Assembly (NCBI RefSeq): GCF_008312835.1
Contig: NZ_VSKS01000024.1
Span: forward strand, 1 to 64,000
Source of the DNA: Streptomyces marokkonensis
Lineage (GTDB): Bacteria; Actinomycetota; Actinomycetes; Streptomycetales; Streptomycetaceae
DNA length: 64,000 nucleotides
Reading direction: 5' to 3'
This document shows, piece by piece, positions 18,414 through 27,246 of this stretch. The translations under genes and the position numbers were made by a program. Below the pieces are notes generated by a model. It searched no databases. It had not been told where the DNA came from and worked only from the letters and a program-made list of their open reading frames with translations. The first letter of the stretch is position 1. Every line of letters begins with the position of its first letter.

Positions 18414-18681
18414 GTTTCATGCCGGGTTCCTGACCGTGATGAGACGTCCAGGCACTGGTAACGATGTGGTGGGTTCGCAAGGCCCTTGGACCCATTCTGC
18501 TCCCCGGCGAAGAGCATGCTCACCACGTGACAGATCAGGTCCGTGGGTCCATCGGTCGCAGTGGAACTTCTCGTGCACATTCCCACGCACTCCACCGGCA
18601 CGCCGGGTTCGTCCCGTCGGCCCCGCCCACCCGGCCCACCTCGGCGGTGAGCCAGGCACCTGGTATCAGCGCGACCTGGTG

Positions 18682-18752
18682 CACACGATCTTGTGGAGGC
18701 GGCCACGGGGAAGGTGATCGGCTCCCTGCACCGCCGGCACCAGGCCGAGGAG
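18682..18752 (+). mobile_element. IS630-family transposase fragment
   Basis: About 20 codons, LVEAATGKVIGSLHRRHQAE, match the DDE region of IS630 transposases, where a 'tGkvigslhrRHra.EF' stretch is conserved. The fragment ends exactly where the duplicated protease sequence starts, at about 18753. Confidence 0.5.
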
Positions 18753-19048
18753 TCCCGGAGCGGCTGCGGGAGCTCCAGACGCGCCGGGGCGCCGAGACCG
18801 AATGCGCCCCCGGATACGCAGACCGGACCCGGCTGTGCACGATCAGCCGCGTGCCCGCGGCCATGGCGTGCTTCGGGGACTCCGGCGGGCCACAACTCCA
18901 GAAGGGCCGACACGAGCGGTGGGAGCTCATCGGAGTGACCTCGGGTCCGGGCAACCCAGGTGTCCCGTGCTCGGCCGGACCGGGCCTCTACACCAGCGCG
19001 CCCGCGTACAAGGGCTGGATCCGGCAGACCATCAGACACAACTCCTGA
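18753..19048 (+). pseudogene. Duplicated 3' end of the trypsin-like protease gene
   Basis: Encodes the last about 98 residues of the protease at 30329-31144 with at most a few substitutions (for example Asn for Thr in SGPGNPGVPCS). It contains the catalytic Ser in [11 protein letters not shown] but lacks the His and Asp halves, the signal peptide and any start signal. It cannot give an active protease. Confidence 0.9.
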
Positions 19049-19260
19049 TCCCGGCGGTCGCCGGGCGTCGCACCGCAAGCCCTGCGGCGCCCGGCGGCAA
19101 CTCCGGAGCCCGGTAGGGCACCTGGCGGAGTGGACTCACCCGTCCGCCCGTCGTCGACCTCGCCCCTGGGTGACGCCGCACCATGCAGGCAGGTGACCGC
19201 CCTGACCGTGTGTTCGTTCGCCTGGTGGAAGAGCGGGTGACATCCGAAGGCACGGCGGGG
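18753..19260 (+). repeat. Direct repeat copy 1 (second copy at 30849-31315)
   Basis: Nearly identical to 30849-31315. It is collinear without gaps up to the protease stop. After the stop this copy carries about 41 extra bases, and identity then resumes to CACGGCGGGG at 19260. The left edge abuts an IS630 fragment. Confidence 0.9.
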
Positions 19261-19611
19261 TCGCCGAGGGCCCCGTCGAACTCGCGGGATTCGCCAGCCC
19301 GCCGCCCGCGGGTGTGGGTGACGCCGCGGAGTGCGGTCTGCTCGGAGGTCGGCCAGGTCCGTTCCGAACCGGTCGCGGGGTGGTAGATCCGCGCCCACGG
19401 CCCGAAGCCGCGTTGGGTCAGCTTCCATTCCGCGTGCGAGCTGCTTGATGACCATGTGGCCCTCCGGAATGGGCCGGCGTGCTTCTCGTCCTCCGTGAGC
19501 GCGAGAGGAGGCCGTGGCAACTCCATTGCGGCCTCGGTGAGTCAGCCTGTGCAGCGGACCTCATGAGCCTCCGGTACGAGGGGTACGCGGTCCCCCTCCG
19601 GGCCCGGACAG
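19261..19611. other. No gene recognised
   Basis: A minus-strand frame reads SHAEWKLTQRGFGPWARIYH and could be protein debris, but no family is apparent. Otherwise the stretch lies between the repeat copy and the terminator of the large secreted hydrolase. Confidence 0.4.
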
Positions 19612-19651
19612 AGGTCCGGCCCCTCCACGGAAATGCGGAGGGGCCGGACCT
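19612..19651 (-). terminator. Strong hairpin terminator after the secreted hydrolase
   Basis: A perfect 15-bp stem (AGGTCCGGCCCCTCC and its complement) with a 10-nt loop, 15 nt beyond the stop of the minus-strand hydrolase. There is no long T-tract, which is usual for actinobacterial terminators. Confidence 0.75.
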
Positions 19652-19666
19652 GGTGCACCGGGCGGG

Positions 19667-22456
19667 CTACGACGCGTCGCGGACCGTGCCCTCGAAGGAC
19701 GGGCCCAGTGGCGTGCCCTCATCGTCCGTCAGCTGGATGCGGACGTACTCGGCCAGCTCCTTCACCTGGTCGCCGATGGTCGGGACGGTCAGGTCCGCGG
19801 ATTTTTCGCCCGCCTCGATCGCCGTCCACAACGTCCCGTACTTGACCTTCGAGAGCGGGATCGCCGGGTTCGGGATCTTCTCCACGAGCTGGGACAGCCA
19901 CTCCTGGTCGACGTCGGCCGTGGACAGCTCCGGGCGGCCGCCGGTGACGGAGACCAGCTGGGCCAGGGCCCAGATCTCGATGTCCGCCTTCTCCGAGAGG
20001 GAGATCCGCCACGTCAGCGGCGCGCCCTCGGTGACGTCGGCGGTCACCGGCTCGATGGTCACCTTCGGCATCGGGTCGTCGTTCTCGGCGGTGACACCGC
20101 CGACGTCCGCGCCGATGACCGTGCCCTGGACGGCCTTGACCAGGATGTCGTGGGGCTTGTCCCAGCCGTAGCGCTTGTTGCCCTCGACCTTCACCTTGAC
20201 CTTGATCCCGGCGGTGCCTGGGCCGACCTTGACCAGTCGGCCGGTCGACCTACCGGTGTTCGGGTCGATGACGTACAGGCGGACCGCGCCCGCGTTCTTA
20301 CCGGTGGTGCGGACGGGCACCTGATACGTACGGAAGCCGGAGTCACCCTCCTTGACCGTGAGGCGGCCGATGTCGACGCGGGTGAGCGGCATCGTCTTGA
20401 CCGCGGGCGTGCCCGGCTTCCACGACCAGGCGTCCATCAGCCACGCCTTGCCGGAGCGGGACTTGGGGGTCACTTCCAGGGAGGCGATCTTGCTGAGGTT
20501 CAGCTTGGCGCGGGTCGCTGCGGTGAGCGGCACGCGGAGCTCCTGCGCCCAGTACGAGGCGGTGCGGTCGGTTCCCGGCAGCCCGTCGATACGGACGCTG
20601 CCCAGCACAGCCCGCTTGCCCTTGGCGTCCCTGACGCTGACGTCGAAGCGGGTGCCGCTGGTGTTCGGGGGTACGGCGACGCGCAGTGCGAGGCTCCCCG
20701 CGCCCTTGACCGAGACCGGCTTCTTCGGGGTGAGGCGGGCGGCCGTGCCCGGCTTCTTCCAGTCCAGGGCGACCGCGCGGCGGCCGGCCTCGTGCTCGGG
20801 GCGCCACTGCGCGAAGTGCGGCGAGGAGCCGGGGTCCTTCTCGCCCATGCAGGCGGAGCGGCCGGGGGCGACGGCGTCGCAAAGATTGGCGCCACTGACC
20901 TTCAGCGGGCCCTGCGGGTCGTCGGGGAGGAAGCCGGCGCCACGGTTGCCGCCGACCGCGTGGGTCAGCACCCGGGCGGGGTCGGCGGAGGGGGCGCGGC
21001 GGCCGGTGCCGTCGACGAGCTGGCGTACGCGGTCGTCACCGCCGACGAACAGCCGCGCGGCGGCGGCAATGTAGGTCGCGCCCGCTTTGTGCTGCTGGTT
21101 GGCGGAGAGCCGCCCGGCGGCGCCGGGCGAGCAGAGCGGGTCTGGTGACTCGGGCTCGTGCCAGAAGTCGTCGTCGGCCGGGGCCTTGGCCTGGCCCGGG
21201 GTCCACTCGCTGTTGAAGTAGTTGTGGTTGGCGCCGATCATGTAGACCGAGCTGTGCAGGGCCTTGCCCCGGCTGACACCCCGGGTGCCGTCCGTGAACA
21301 CCTGGCCCTGGAGGTCGGAGACGTCACCGTCGCAGCCGGGCAGGATCGTGAGCGAGGGGACGTCGGGCACCGGGTTCTGGCCGAAGATGGTGGGGCCGAT
21401 GTGGACCGTGCCGCGGATGTTCCAACGGGCCTTGGACCGGTAGCCGTCCTGGGCGGCCGGCGGCTTGTACAGGCTGTCCATCACCGCGCGGTTGACGCCC
21501 TCGCCACCGCGCGAGTGCCCGACGAGGAGCACCCGGGACAGGTCGGTCTTCGGGCCCTTACGCACCGCGGCGGGCGCGGAGGCGGGCTTGGCGGCCCAGT
21601 CGGCCCAGCGGCCGAGGTGGTTGCGGATCAGGGAGGAGCGGGCCTGCGCGCCGCCGTCCTCGGCGTTCCAGTCCTGGCCGTTGATGCCGTTGGCGGAGAT
21701 CGAGACGGTCACGTACCCCTGGGAGGCCAGGAGCTGCTGGTCGCGCAGATAGCCCCGGTGGCTGGGGATCGGCTTGCTGCCCTTGGTGCAGGGCCAGTTG
21801 CCGGAGGTCTCCTCGTTCTTGCCAGGGACGTAGCAGGTGGAGTGGCGACCGTGCAGGAAGAGGGCGATCGGACGCTTGCCGGGGGCCTTTTTCGGGGCGA
21901 CGACGACCCCGCGCATCTCGACCGGCGCGGGGAGGCCCGGGAGCTTGACGGAGGAGAGGCTGTACTCACCGGTGGTGGTGGCGTACTTGCCGGCCTTGCC
22001 CGGGTCGACGGTCCCCGCGGGGAGCTTGGGCGGGAGCTTCGGGGCCGGCGGCTTCGCCTTGCGGCTCGCGCCCGCGCCCGGGGCTTCGTCGAGCCGGCGC
22101 CCGGCGGCCTGGACCTGGAGGTCGTCCAGATCGGCGGTGCGGACCTCGTCGAGGGGGATCCGGAAGGTCCGGCCGTCGTCCTGCGGCTCGGGTACGCCCA
22201 CGAGTGCGCCGTTCGCTCGGAACTCCACGCGGGCGTCGCCCATGGGGACCGGCTCGGGGGCGCGCCACTCCAGGTGGTTCCGCCTGTCCTCACCGGCGAT
22301 GCGCCAGCCGGGCGGCAGCGTCTCCCCGGCGTCGGGTGTCGTTGTGGCGCCGGGTATGTCCGGCGGCGCCGGGGCGGCGTACGCCCCCGTCGGCGCCACC
22401 CCTGCCACCGTCAGCACCGCTATCGCGGTGACCCATGCTTTCCGGCCACGTATCAA
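19667..22456 (-). CDS. Large secreted alpha/beta hydrolase with C-terminal beta domains
   Basis: About 929 residues. Of the in-frame starts I prefer the TTG at 22456, which has GAGGAGA at proper spacing and gives a compact signal peptide (MIRGRKAWVTAIAVLTVAGV...AYA). An open frame reaches a GTG at 22486. The catalytic domain has PIALFLHGRHSTCY (oxyanion region), nucleophile elbow VLLVGHSRGGEGVNRA, then LPGCDGDVSDLQGQ and GANHNYFNSEW as candidate Asp and His. Paired Cys suggest disulfides. The C-terminal third has two beta-sandwich-like repeats resembling Calx-beta (VKEGDSGFRTYQVPV and VTEGAPLTWRISLS). Expected extracellular lipase/esterase. Substrate unknown; a terminator follows. Confidence 0.85.
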   Translation of the reverse strand: MIRGRKAWVTAIAVLTVAGVAPTGAYAAPAPPDIPGATTTPDAGETLPPGWRIAGEDRRNHLEWRAPEPVPMGDARVEFRANGALVGVPEPQDDGRTFRIPLDEVRTADLDDLQVQAAGRRLDEAPGAGASRKAKPPAPKLPPKLPAGTVDPGKAGKYATTTGEYSLSSVKLPGLPAPVEMRGVVVAPKKAPGKRPIALFLHGRHSTCYVPGKNEETSGNWPCTKGSKPIPSHRGYLRDQQLLASQGYVTVSISANGINGQDWNAEDGGAQARSSLIRNHLGRWADWAAKPASAPAAVRKGPKTDLSRVLLVGHSRGGEGVNRAVMDSLYKPPAAQDGYRSKARWNIRGTVHIGPTIFGQNPVPDVPSLTILPGCDGDVSDLQGQVFTDGTRGVSRGKALHSSVYMIGANHNYFNSEWTPGQAKAPADDDFWHEPESPDPLCSPGAAGRLSANQQHKAGATYIAAAARLFVGGDDRVRQLVDGTGRRAPSADPARVLTHAVGGNRGAGFLPDDPQGPLKVSGANLCDAVAPGRSACMGEKDPGSSPHFAQWRPEHEAGRRAVALDWKKPGTAARLTPKKPVSVKGAGSLALRVAVPPNTSGTRFDVSVRDAKGKRAVLGSVRIDGLPGTDRTASYWAQELRVPLTAATRAKLNLSKIASLEVTPKSRSGKAWLMDAWSWKPGTPAVKTMPLTRVDIGRLTVKEGDSGFRTYQVPVRTTGKNAGAVRLYVIDPNTGRSTGRLVKVGPGTAGIKVKVKVEGNKRYGWDKPHDILVKAVQGTVIGADVGGVTAENDDPMPKVTIEPVTADVTEGAPLTWRISLSEKADIEIWALAQLVSVTGGRPELSTADVDQEWLSQLVEKIPNPAIPLSKVKYGTLWTAIEAGEKSADLTVPTIGDQVKELAEYVRIQLTDDEGTPLGPSFEGTVRDAS

Positions 22457-22614
22457 AGCTCTCTCCTCAACGCTGGTGAAGCGCACGTCCGTTCCGGTGG
22501 TCTGTTACGGATCGAACGTGCTCTCGGACATCGAGACGGAGAGTCGAACCTGTGGGTTGCCTCTGCGGACGGAGTGATCGGCGGGGCCAGTGCCGCAGGC
22601 GGTCGGTAGGGTTG

Positions 22615-22905
22615 TGCGACGGGCAGGTTCTGCGTGGCGGGGTGAGGGCGCGATGCTCAGTTCCGCTACGTCAACGAGTGGGCCAGAGGGCACATGAGTA
22701 CTGCCGGCCGGTGATGTCCGGGTGCTGCCTGCCCTCCAGGGCCTTGGCGGCCTGGGGGCTGAAGCCCTCCTCACGCAGCAGGTCCCCGACCGTGTCCGCG
22801 CTCGCCCGGTACCCCTGACGGGTGAGTTCGGCGCGAGGCTCCTGGTCGTCGTCACCGTCCAACGCAGCGGCGACATCGGATCGCACCGCTCGTCAGGTTC
22901 CACAA
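22615..22905 (-). mobile_element. ISAzo13-family transposase remnant, scrambled
   Basis: The minus strand reads AELTRQGYRASADTVGDLLR, then EEGFSPQAAKALEGRQHPD, which are diagnostic ISAzo13 stretches. Upstream, in another frame, is DPMSPLRW. The continuation expected on the same strand (DAQFRYVNEWAR) is instead found on the plus strand at about 22652-22690. The remnant is therefore frameshifted and contains a small inversion. Confidence 0.65.
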
Positions 22906-23110
22906 CGGCGCCGAGGGCGGCACCTGGCACGTCAAGGTCCACCAGATCGAGCGTTTCCACCGGCTCGAAGTCGCCGCGCTCCGTGGCTGGGTTCCCTCTC
23001 TGGGCGCGGCCGCGCCCCGGCGGGTGGCCGCCGATACGGAGCTGCGGGCCGTCGTGCTCACCGCCGCGGGGGCCGGTCCCCGCACGGCGCGGGCAGTCAT
23101 GGTCAACTGC
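22890..23110 (+). other. Coding debris, possibly enoyl-CoA hydratase
   Basis: One + frame reads VRFHNGAEGGTWHVKVHQIE and later ADTELRAVVLTAAGAG. The second piece matches the N-terminal crotonase motif (DxELRAVVLTGAG). No intact domain remains. Confidence 0.3.
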
Positions 23111-23124
23111 TGCCCGTGTTCCAG

Positions 23125-23846
23125 GCCAGGGCGTCCCACCGCGCCGACCTGTCGTCCCTGCTAGAGGTCCTGTACGGGGCCGCCCCCATGCCGCTCGACG
23201 TCTACGCGTCCGCGGTCGAGCGGCTCGGCTGCGGCTTCAGGCAGGTGTACGGCATGACCGAGGTGGGCGGCCCGTTCGTCACGCTCGGCCCCGACGAGCA
23301 CCCCGCCCCGGGGCACGACCCGCCCGCCTCCCGTGCGGGCGGGTCGTGCCGGGCATGTCCGCCCGTGCCGCAGACGGGACCGGGCGGGAGCTGCCGCCCG
23401 ACGAGATCGGCGAGATCGTGGTGCGCGGGCCGGGCGTCATGCGGGGCTACTGGAACGACCCGGAGGCCACCCGCGAGTTCACCCTGGACGGCTGGATCAG
23501 GACGGGCGACCTCGGCTTCATGGACGACGAGGGCCGCATCAGCCTGGTGGACCGCACCAAGGACGTCATCATCCGCGCGGGCCAGAACGTCTACCCCTCG
23601 GAGATCGAACGCGCCCTGATGACCCACCCGGCGGTCCGGGACGCGGCGGTCGTCGGGATGCCCGAGGAGGACTACGGCGAGGTGCCGCTGGCGTACGTCG
23701 CCCTGGAGGCGGGCGCGGAGCCGGACGCGCAGGAGTTGCTCGCGCACGTCGCGGGCCTGCTCACGCCGTACAAGCGGCCCCGGCAAGTGGAGTTCAGGTG
23801 CCGCGCAATCCGCCGGGAAGATCGACAAGAAGCTGCTGCGGTGTGA
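23125..23846 (+). pseudogene. AMP-dependent acyl-CoA synthetase, C-terminal part
   Basis: Two frames hold the second half of an ANL-superfamily ligase. The first has LLEVLYGAAPMPLDVYASAV and then FRQVYGMTEVGGPFVTLGPD, the adenylation YGMTE motif. The next frame has GEIVVRGPGVMRGYWNDPEA, GWIRTGDLGFMDDEGRI, LVDRTKDVIIRAGQNVYPSE and PYKRPRQVEF. The final catalytic-Lys motif (PPGKIDKK) lies in a third frame near 23820. The first frameshift coincides with the hairpin at 23312-23350. The N-terminal half is missing. It would have activated a fatty or aryl acid to its CoA thioester. Confidence 0.85.
23312..23350. repeat. Perfect 16-bp inverted repeat inside the ligase remnant
   Basis: Arms 23312-23327 and 23335-23350 are exact complements around a 7-nt loop. 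The repeat sits where the ligase reading frame shifts between DEHPAPG and RVVPGMSA. This is more consistent with a template-switch mutation than with a functional terminator. Confidence 0.8.
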
Positions 23847-24029
23847 GCGCGTGCGGCGGCGGACGGCGATGACCGGGCGCCCCGCGCCGGCCGGCCCGGT
23901 CCGGTCCGCTTCAGGGGCCCGTGGAGGCGGCGGACGGTGACGTGTCCGCGCTGCGTCCGCTGCCGGCCGCGGCGGGGCTCGGTCTGGGCGTCGCGGCCGT
24001 CTCGGAGCCGTGCCCGCAGCCGACCGGCG

Positions 24030-24330
24030 AGACTAGATCCCCCGCCACGGGCGGCTGCCGGTGTTCCCGCCGGGCCGGGCGGCGTCGATCTCGCACAGTG
24101 CCGGGATCGCCGTGGCCCGCGTTTCCGGCCTGTACCTGCCGCTCGGCTGCGACCCGGAGCTGCGGCCCCTCCCCCCGCGACGCGGCCCGGCCGGTGCTGC
24201 GCGCGGACGAGGAGACACTACTCGGGGACGACGAGACACCGCCGGGCGCGGGCGGCGGCCTGGTCGGTTTACGGAGCTGTTCTCCGCCGAGGAGGCCGCG
24301 TGGAAGGCCCTGGTCGCGGCGGAGAGCGCG
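24030..24330 (+). pseudogene. 4'-phosphopantetheinyl transferase remnant
   Basis: The frame at 24061-24180 reads FPPGRAASISHSAGIAVARV and then LGCDPELRPLP, the SxSHs.g and acidic P1/P2 regions of Sfp/EntD-type transferases. After frameshifts, LFSAEEAAWKALVAAES at about 24275-24325 matches the catalytic FSxKEAxxK motif with Lys replaced by Glu. Pieces such as ARPVLRADEETLLGDDE lie in another frame. This enzyme class arms acyl carrier proteins. It is clearly dead. Confidence 0.6.
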
Positions 24331-24516
24331 GGAGGCCGGGCCAAACTGGAGGTCGGGGGTCCGAAGGACCTGCGGGCGTGCCCGTCCGGGGAGAACGCCT
24401 TGAACGCCGGCCCGCGCGCGGGTCCGGCGCTCGCCGTGCGGGTGCGGGTGGTGCGCGTCGAGGCGTGGGTGTGCAGCTACGTCGTCGGGCGGGCCGGCAC
24501 CCGCGGCTGGGCAGGC

Positions 24517-24555
24517 GCTTCCCGTCCCCGGGGCGTGGCACCGGGGACGGGAAGC
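24517..24555 (-). terminator. Hairpin terminator after the small antitoxin-like gene
   Basis: A perfect 15-bp stem (GCTTCCCGTCCCCGG and its complement) with a 9-nt loop, ending 13 nt beyond the stop of the minus-strand gene at 24569. Confidence 0.75.
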
Positions 24556-24568
24556 CGTTCGTGCCTGG

Positions 24569-24763
24569 TCAGCGCTCGGACGTGCCGTCGTCCCGGTAGG
24601 AGCGCCGCACCGTGTCGGCGGCCTTGTCGGTCCGGGCGTCGTACTTGTCGCCCGTCCGCTCGTCGAGCGTTCGCTCGGCGCTCGCGACGCCCTTGTCGGC
24701 CTGGTCGGGGTGGCCCTTGGCCATCTGCTTGGCCTTGTTCATCATGTCGCCCAGCTTGCCCAT
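24569..24763 (-). CDS. Small MT0933/Rv0909-like antitoxin-family protein
   Basis: 64 residues, very hydrophilic and predicted helical. It reads MGKLGDMMNKAKQMAKGHPD, then AERTLDERTGDKYDARTDKA. The 'vD.kTggKY...vdkA' pattern is that of the MT0933-like antitoxin family; a CsbD-like stress protein is the alternative. A GGAGG-type ribosome site lies upstream of the ATG at 24763. No toxin gene is adjacent: the neighbours are the phosphopantetheinyl transferase and crotonyl-CoA reductase remnants. It is therefore an orphan, which is common for this family in Streptomyces. Confidence 0.7.
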   Translation of the reverse strand: MGKLGDMMNKAKQMAKGHPDQADKGVASAERTLDERTGDKYDARTDKAADTVRRSYRDDGTSER

Positions 24764-24864
24764 GGGATACCTCCCGGGAGTGCATGTGCGGTCGGACCCC
24801 GCCGCAGGTACCCCTAGGGCGGAGTGCGAATCATCGGGGGCGGCGCAAGGCCGTCTTTTCCCTC

Positions 24865-25975
24865 ATCCCCGGTCGCCCACCCGTGCGGCCGTGTTCCCCG
24901 CCGGGTGCCGGTTGTCGTGGATGAGCTGGTGAGCGAGGCCGATCTCGTCGAAATCGAAGGTCCGGGACAGGCACGGGTCGATGATCCCTGGTCGATCGGC
25001 CGGGTGACCTCACGTGCCTCGCGGGCGGTGGCGACGTGCGAGCCACGCGGACGCTTCTGCCGCATCCACAGAAAGCACAGGTCGACGTCCCCGTTGTAGC
25101 CGGTGGTGCCGCCGCACAGGACGACCATGCCGCCGTTGTCGCACAGGTACAGGGACGTGGGGACGGTGTCGGCGCCGGAGTGCTCCAGCACGATGCGCGG
25201 ACTACGGCGCTCGCCGAGCACCTCCCAGAAGGCCGTCCGAAGGCTCGGGCACCGGACAGCCAGCGGTCCATCGCCGCCAGGTCGGAGGTGTCGGGCAGCC
25301 GTCCACAGTGGTCGAACTCGCGCCGGTCGATCCAGCCCTCCGCGCCCAGCTTCAGGCAGAACTCGCCGCGTTCCTCGCTGGAGACGACGGCGACGGGGAT
25401 GCCTCCGACGTGCCGGACGAGCTGGATGGCGATGCAGCCCAGTCCGCCGGCGCCGCCCCAGAGCAGCACCGGGTCGCCGGGGCGCACCGTGTGCGGCGGC
25501 CGGCCGAAGAGCTGGCGGTAGAGCGGTGGCCGCGGTCGCCATGTAGCAGGCGGCCTGCGCCCAGGGCTGCCGGGCGGGCTTCGGGTGGCACATGCAGTCG
25601 TCGACGACGGCGAACTGGGCGAAGGAGCCGCAGTTCTCCTCGTAGCCCCACACCTGCCGGCTGCCGGACCAGGTGGGGGCGCCGCCGAGCCGGATGTCCT
25701 CGGCCCTCTCGTCCCAGTGGTTGGCGAGGACGACGACCTCGTCGCCGAGTCACACCCCGCGCACCTCCTCGCCGACCGCCCACACGATCCCGGACAGGTC
25801 GGAGCCGCCGATGTGGAAGTCCTCGGTGGCGCCCGCCTTCTGCCGGGCAGCGATCACGTCGAGCGGCGAACCCAGCGCCGACCAGACGTTGTTGTAGTCG
25901 ATGCCGGCGGCCATCACCTTCACCAGGACCTGTCCGCGGCCCACGGGCGGGACGTCGACCACCTCGGTCCAGGTG
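24865..25975 (-). pseudogene. ccr: Crotonyl-CoA carboxylase/reductase (Ccr) remnant
   Basis: Reading through several frames on the minus strand gives most of a Ccr enzyme. The pieces are [60 protein letters not shown], a stop after EVRGV, EENCGSFAQFAVVDDCM, PVLLWGGAGGLGCIAIQLV (nucleotide-binding motif), LCDNGGMVVLCGGTTGYNGD and GLAHQLIHDN near the 3' end. At least four frame breaks plus loss of the first about 60 residues are evident. Intact Ccr makes ethylmalonyl-CoA for primary metabolism or as a polyketide extender unit. Confidence 0.85.
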
Positions 25976-26029
25976 GAGTCACAGCACGAGACGAACCCAC
26001 TGGACGCGGTGCACATCAGCGCCGTGCTG

Positions 26030-26202
26030 GGGCGTCTGTCCGTCTGTCCCAAGCGCACCGGCAGGTCCTCACCCTGCGTGCCTACGGGCTCAACGAAGAG
26101 GAGATGGCTGAGGTGCTCGCCCTGCCCGTCGGCACGATCCGCTCCCGTCTCTTCCGTGCCCGCCGCCGGTTCCAGGAGGCGTGGCATCCCTCGGCGGCGT
26201 GA
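26030..26202 (+). pseudogene. ECF sigma factor, region 4 remnant
   Basis: The frame ending at 26202 reads [20 protein letters not shown], then [20 protein letters not shown]. This is the C-terminal sigma region 4 (minus-35 recognition HTH) of an ECF sigma factor. Region 2 and any start are missing. Confidence 0.7.
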
Positions 26203-26239
26203 GCCCGGTGCCGGCGTCGCGGGACCGGACCCGTACGAC

Positions 26240-26274
26240 GGCGGCCGTGGCGGTGTGTCACCGCCACGGCCGCC
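26240..26274. terminator. Strong hairpin after the sigma-factor remnant
   Basis: A perfect 16-bp GC stem (GGCGGCCGTGGCGGTG and its complement) with a 3-nt loop, 38 nt after the stop of the sigma remnant. It probably survives from the original transcription unit. Confidence 0.75.
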
Positions 26275-26508
26275 CCCGGGGCTCGGCGAGCCCCGTACCG
26301 CCCCGCCAGTGCTCTGACCGCGATGATTCGCCGGGTTGGCGGTTGGAACGGTTGAAGGGGTGTGAACGAGGTACGCGCCAGAGGGGCAACTAGATGATCT
26401 TGAGGCCCTGAGCGCTTGGCCCTTGCATTCCCGAGGGACACGCGCACTGTTCTGCCAGCGGCAGAACACCGGCTGGACCGGGCTCGACGATCACTACAGT
26501 CCAGTCTC

Positions 26509-27246
26509 GTGACGACGATTACGACGCGTACGGTCGAGTATCCGGCCGACGGTTTGACGATGATCGGGCACCTCGCGCTCCCGGCCGGTGTCGACCGCCG
26601 GCCCGCGGTGCTGCTCGGACCCGAGGGCATGGGGCTCAGCGACGTCGAGCGCCGCCGAGCCGATGCTCTCGCCGAGCTGGGATACGTAGCGCTGGCCTTC
26701 GACCTTCACGGCGGGCGCTATTTGGGCGATCCCGAGGAGATGCTGGCCCGTTGCCTGCCGCTGCTCGCTGATCCCGACCGGATGCGGGGCATCGGCCATG
26801 CGGCGCTCGACGTGTTGCGCACCGAATCGCGGGCCGACCCCGACCGGATCGCCGCCATCGGCTACGGCACCGGAGGCGCCGTCGGGCTGGAACTCGGGCG
26901 AGCCGGCGTCGACCTGCGCGCGATCGGCACAGTCAACGCAACTACCACGGGCCGACCGGGCGAGGCAGCGCGCATTCGCTGCCCGGTGTGGGCCGGGGTC
27001 GGGTCGGAAGACCCGATCATGCCGCCCGCGCAACGGAGCGCGTTCACCGCCGAGATGCAGGCCGCGGGCGTCGACTGGCGCCTCACTGTCTACGGCGGCG
27101 CCTTGCACGCCTTCCACCACCCGCCGGTCGACCACCCCACGGTCCCCGGCGTCGGCTACCACCCACAGCACGCGCAGCGAGCCTGGCGCGACATCGTCGA
27201 CCTGCTCGCCGAGTGCCTGCCCGTGACGGAAGATCCGCGGGCATGA
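26509..27246 (+). CDS. Dienelactone-hydrolase-family protein lacking the nucleophile
   Basis: 245 residues, GTG start at 26509. It has the alpha/beta-hydrolase layout of the dienelactone hydrolase family: AVLLGPEGMGLSDVERRRAD, ALAFDLHGGRYLGDPE, and the late Asp and His in VGSEDPIMPPAQR and YGGALHAFHHPP. At the nucleophile elbow it reads IGYGTGG, with Gly120 where dienelactone hydrolases have Cys (GYCxGG) and related esterases Ser. The rest of the fold is well kept and nothing suggests decay, so this may be a non-hydrolytic or differently acting branch. Isolated gene. Confidence 0.85.
   Translation: MTTITTRTVEYPADGLTMIGHLALPAGVDRRPAVLLGPEGMGLSDVERRRADALAELGYVALAFDLHGGRYLGDPEEMLARCLPLLADPDRMRGIGHAALDVLRTESRADPDRIAAIGYGTGGAVGLELGRAGVDLRAIGTVNATTTGRPGEAARIRCPVWAGVGSEDPIMPPAQRSAFTAEMQAAGVDWRLTVYGGALHAFHHPPVDHPTVPGVGYHPQHAQRAWRDIVDLLAECLPVTEDPRA

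Noticed and set aside
20150-22609. Plus-strand open frames opposite the large secreted hydrolase
   Set aside because: No protein-like motifs; antisense of a gene with a complete signal peptide and catalytic elbow.
24569-24763. Toxin-antitoxin pair
   Set aside because: The antitoxin-family gene has no toxin gene next to it; neighbours are unrelated pseudogenes.
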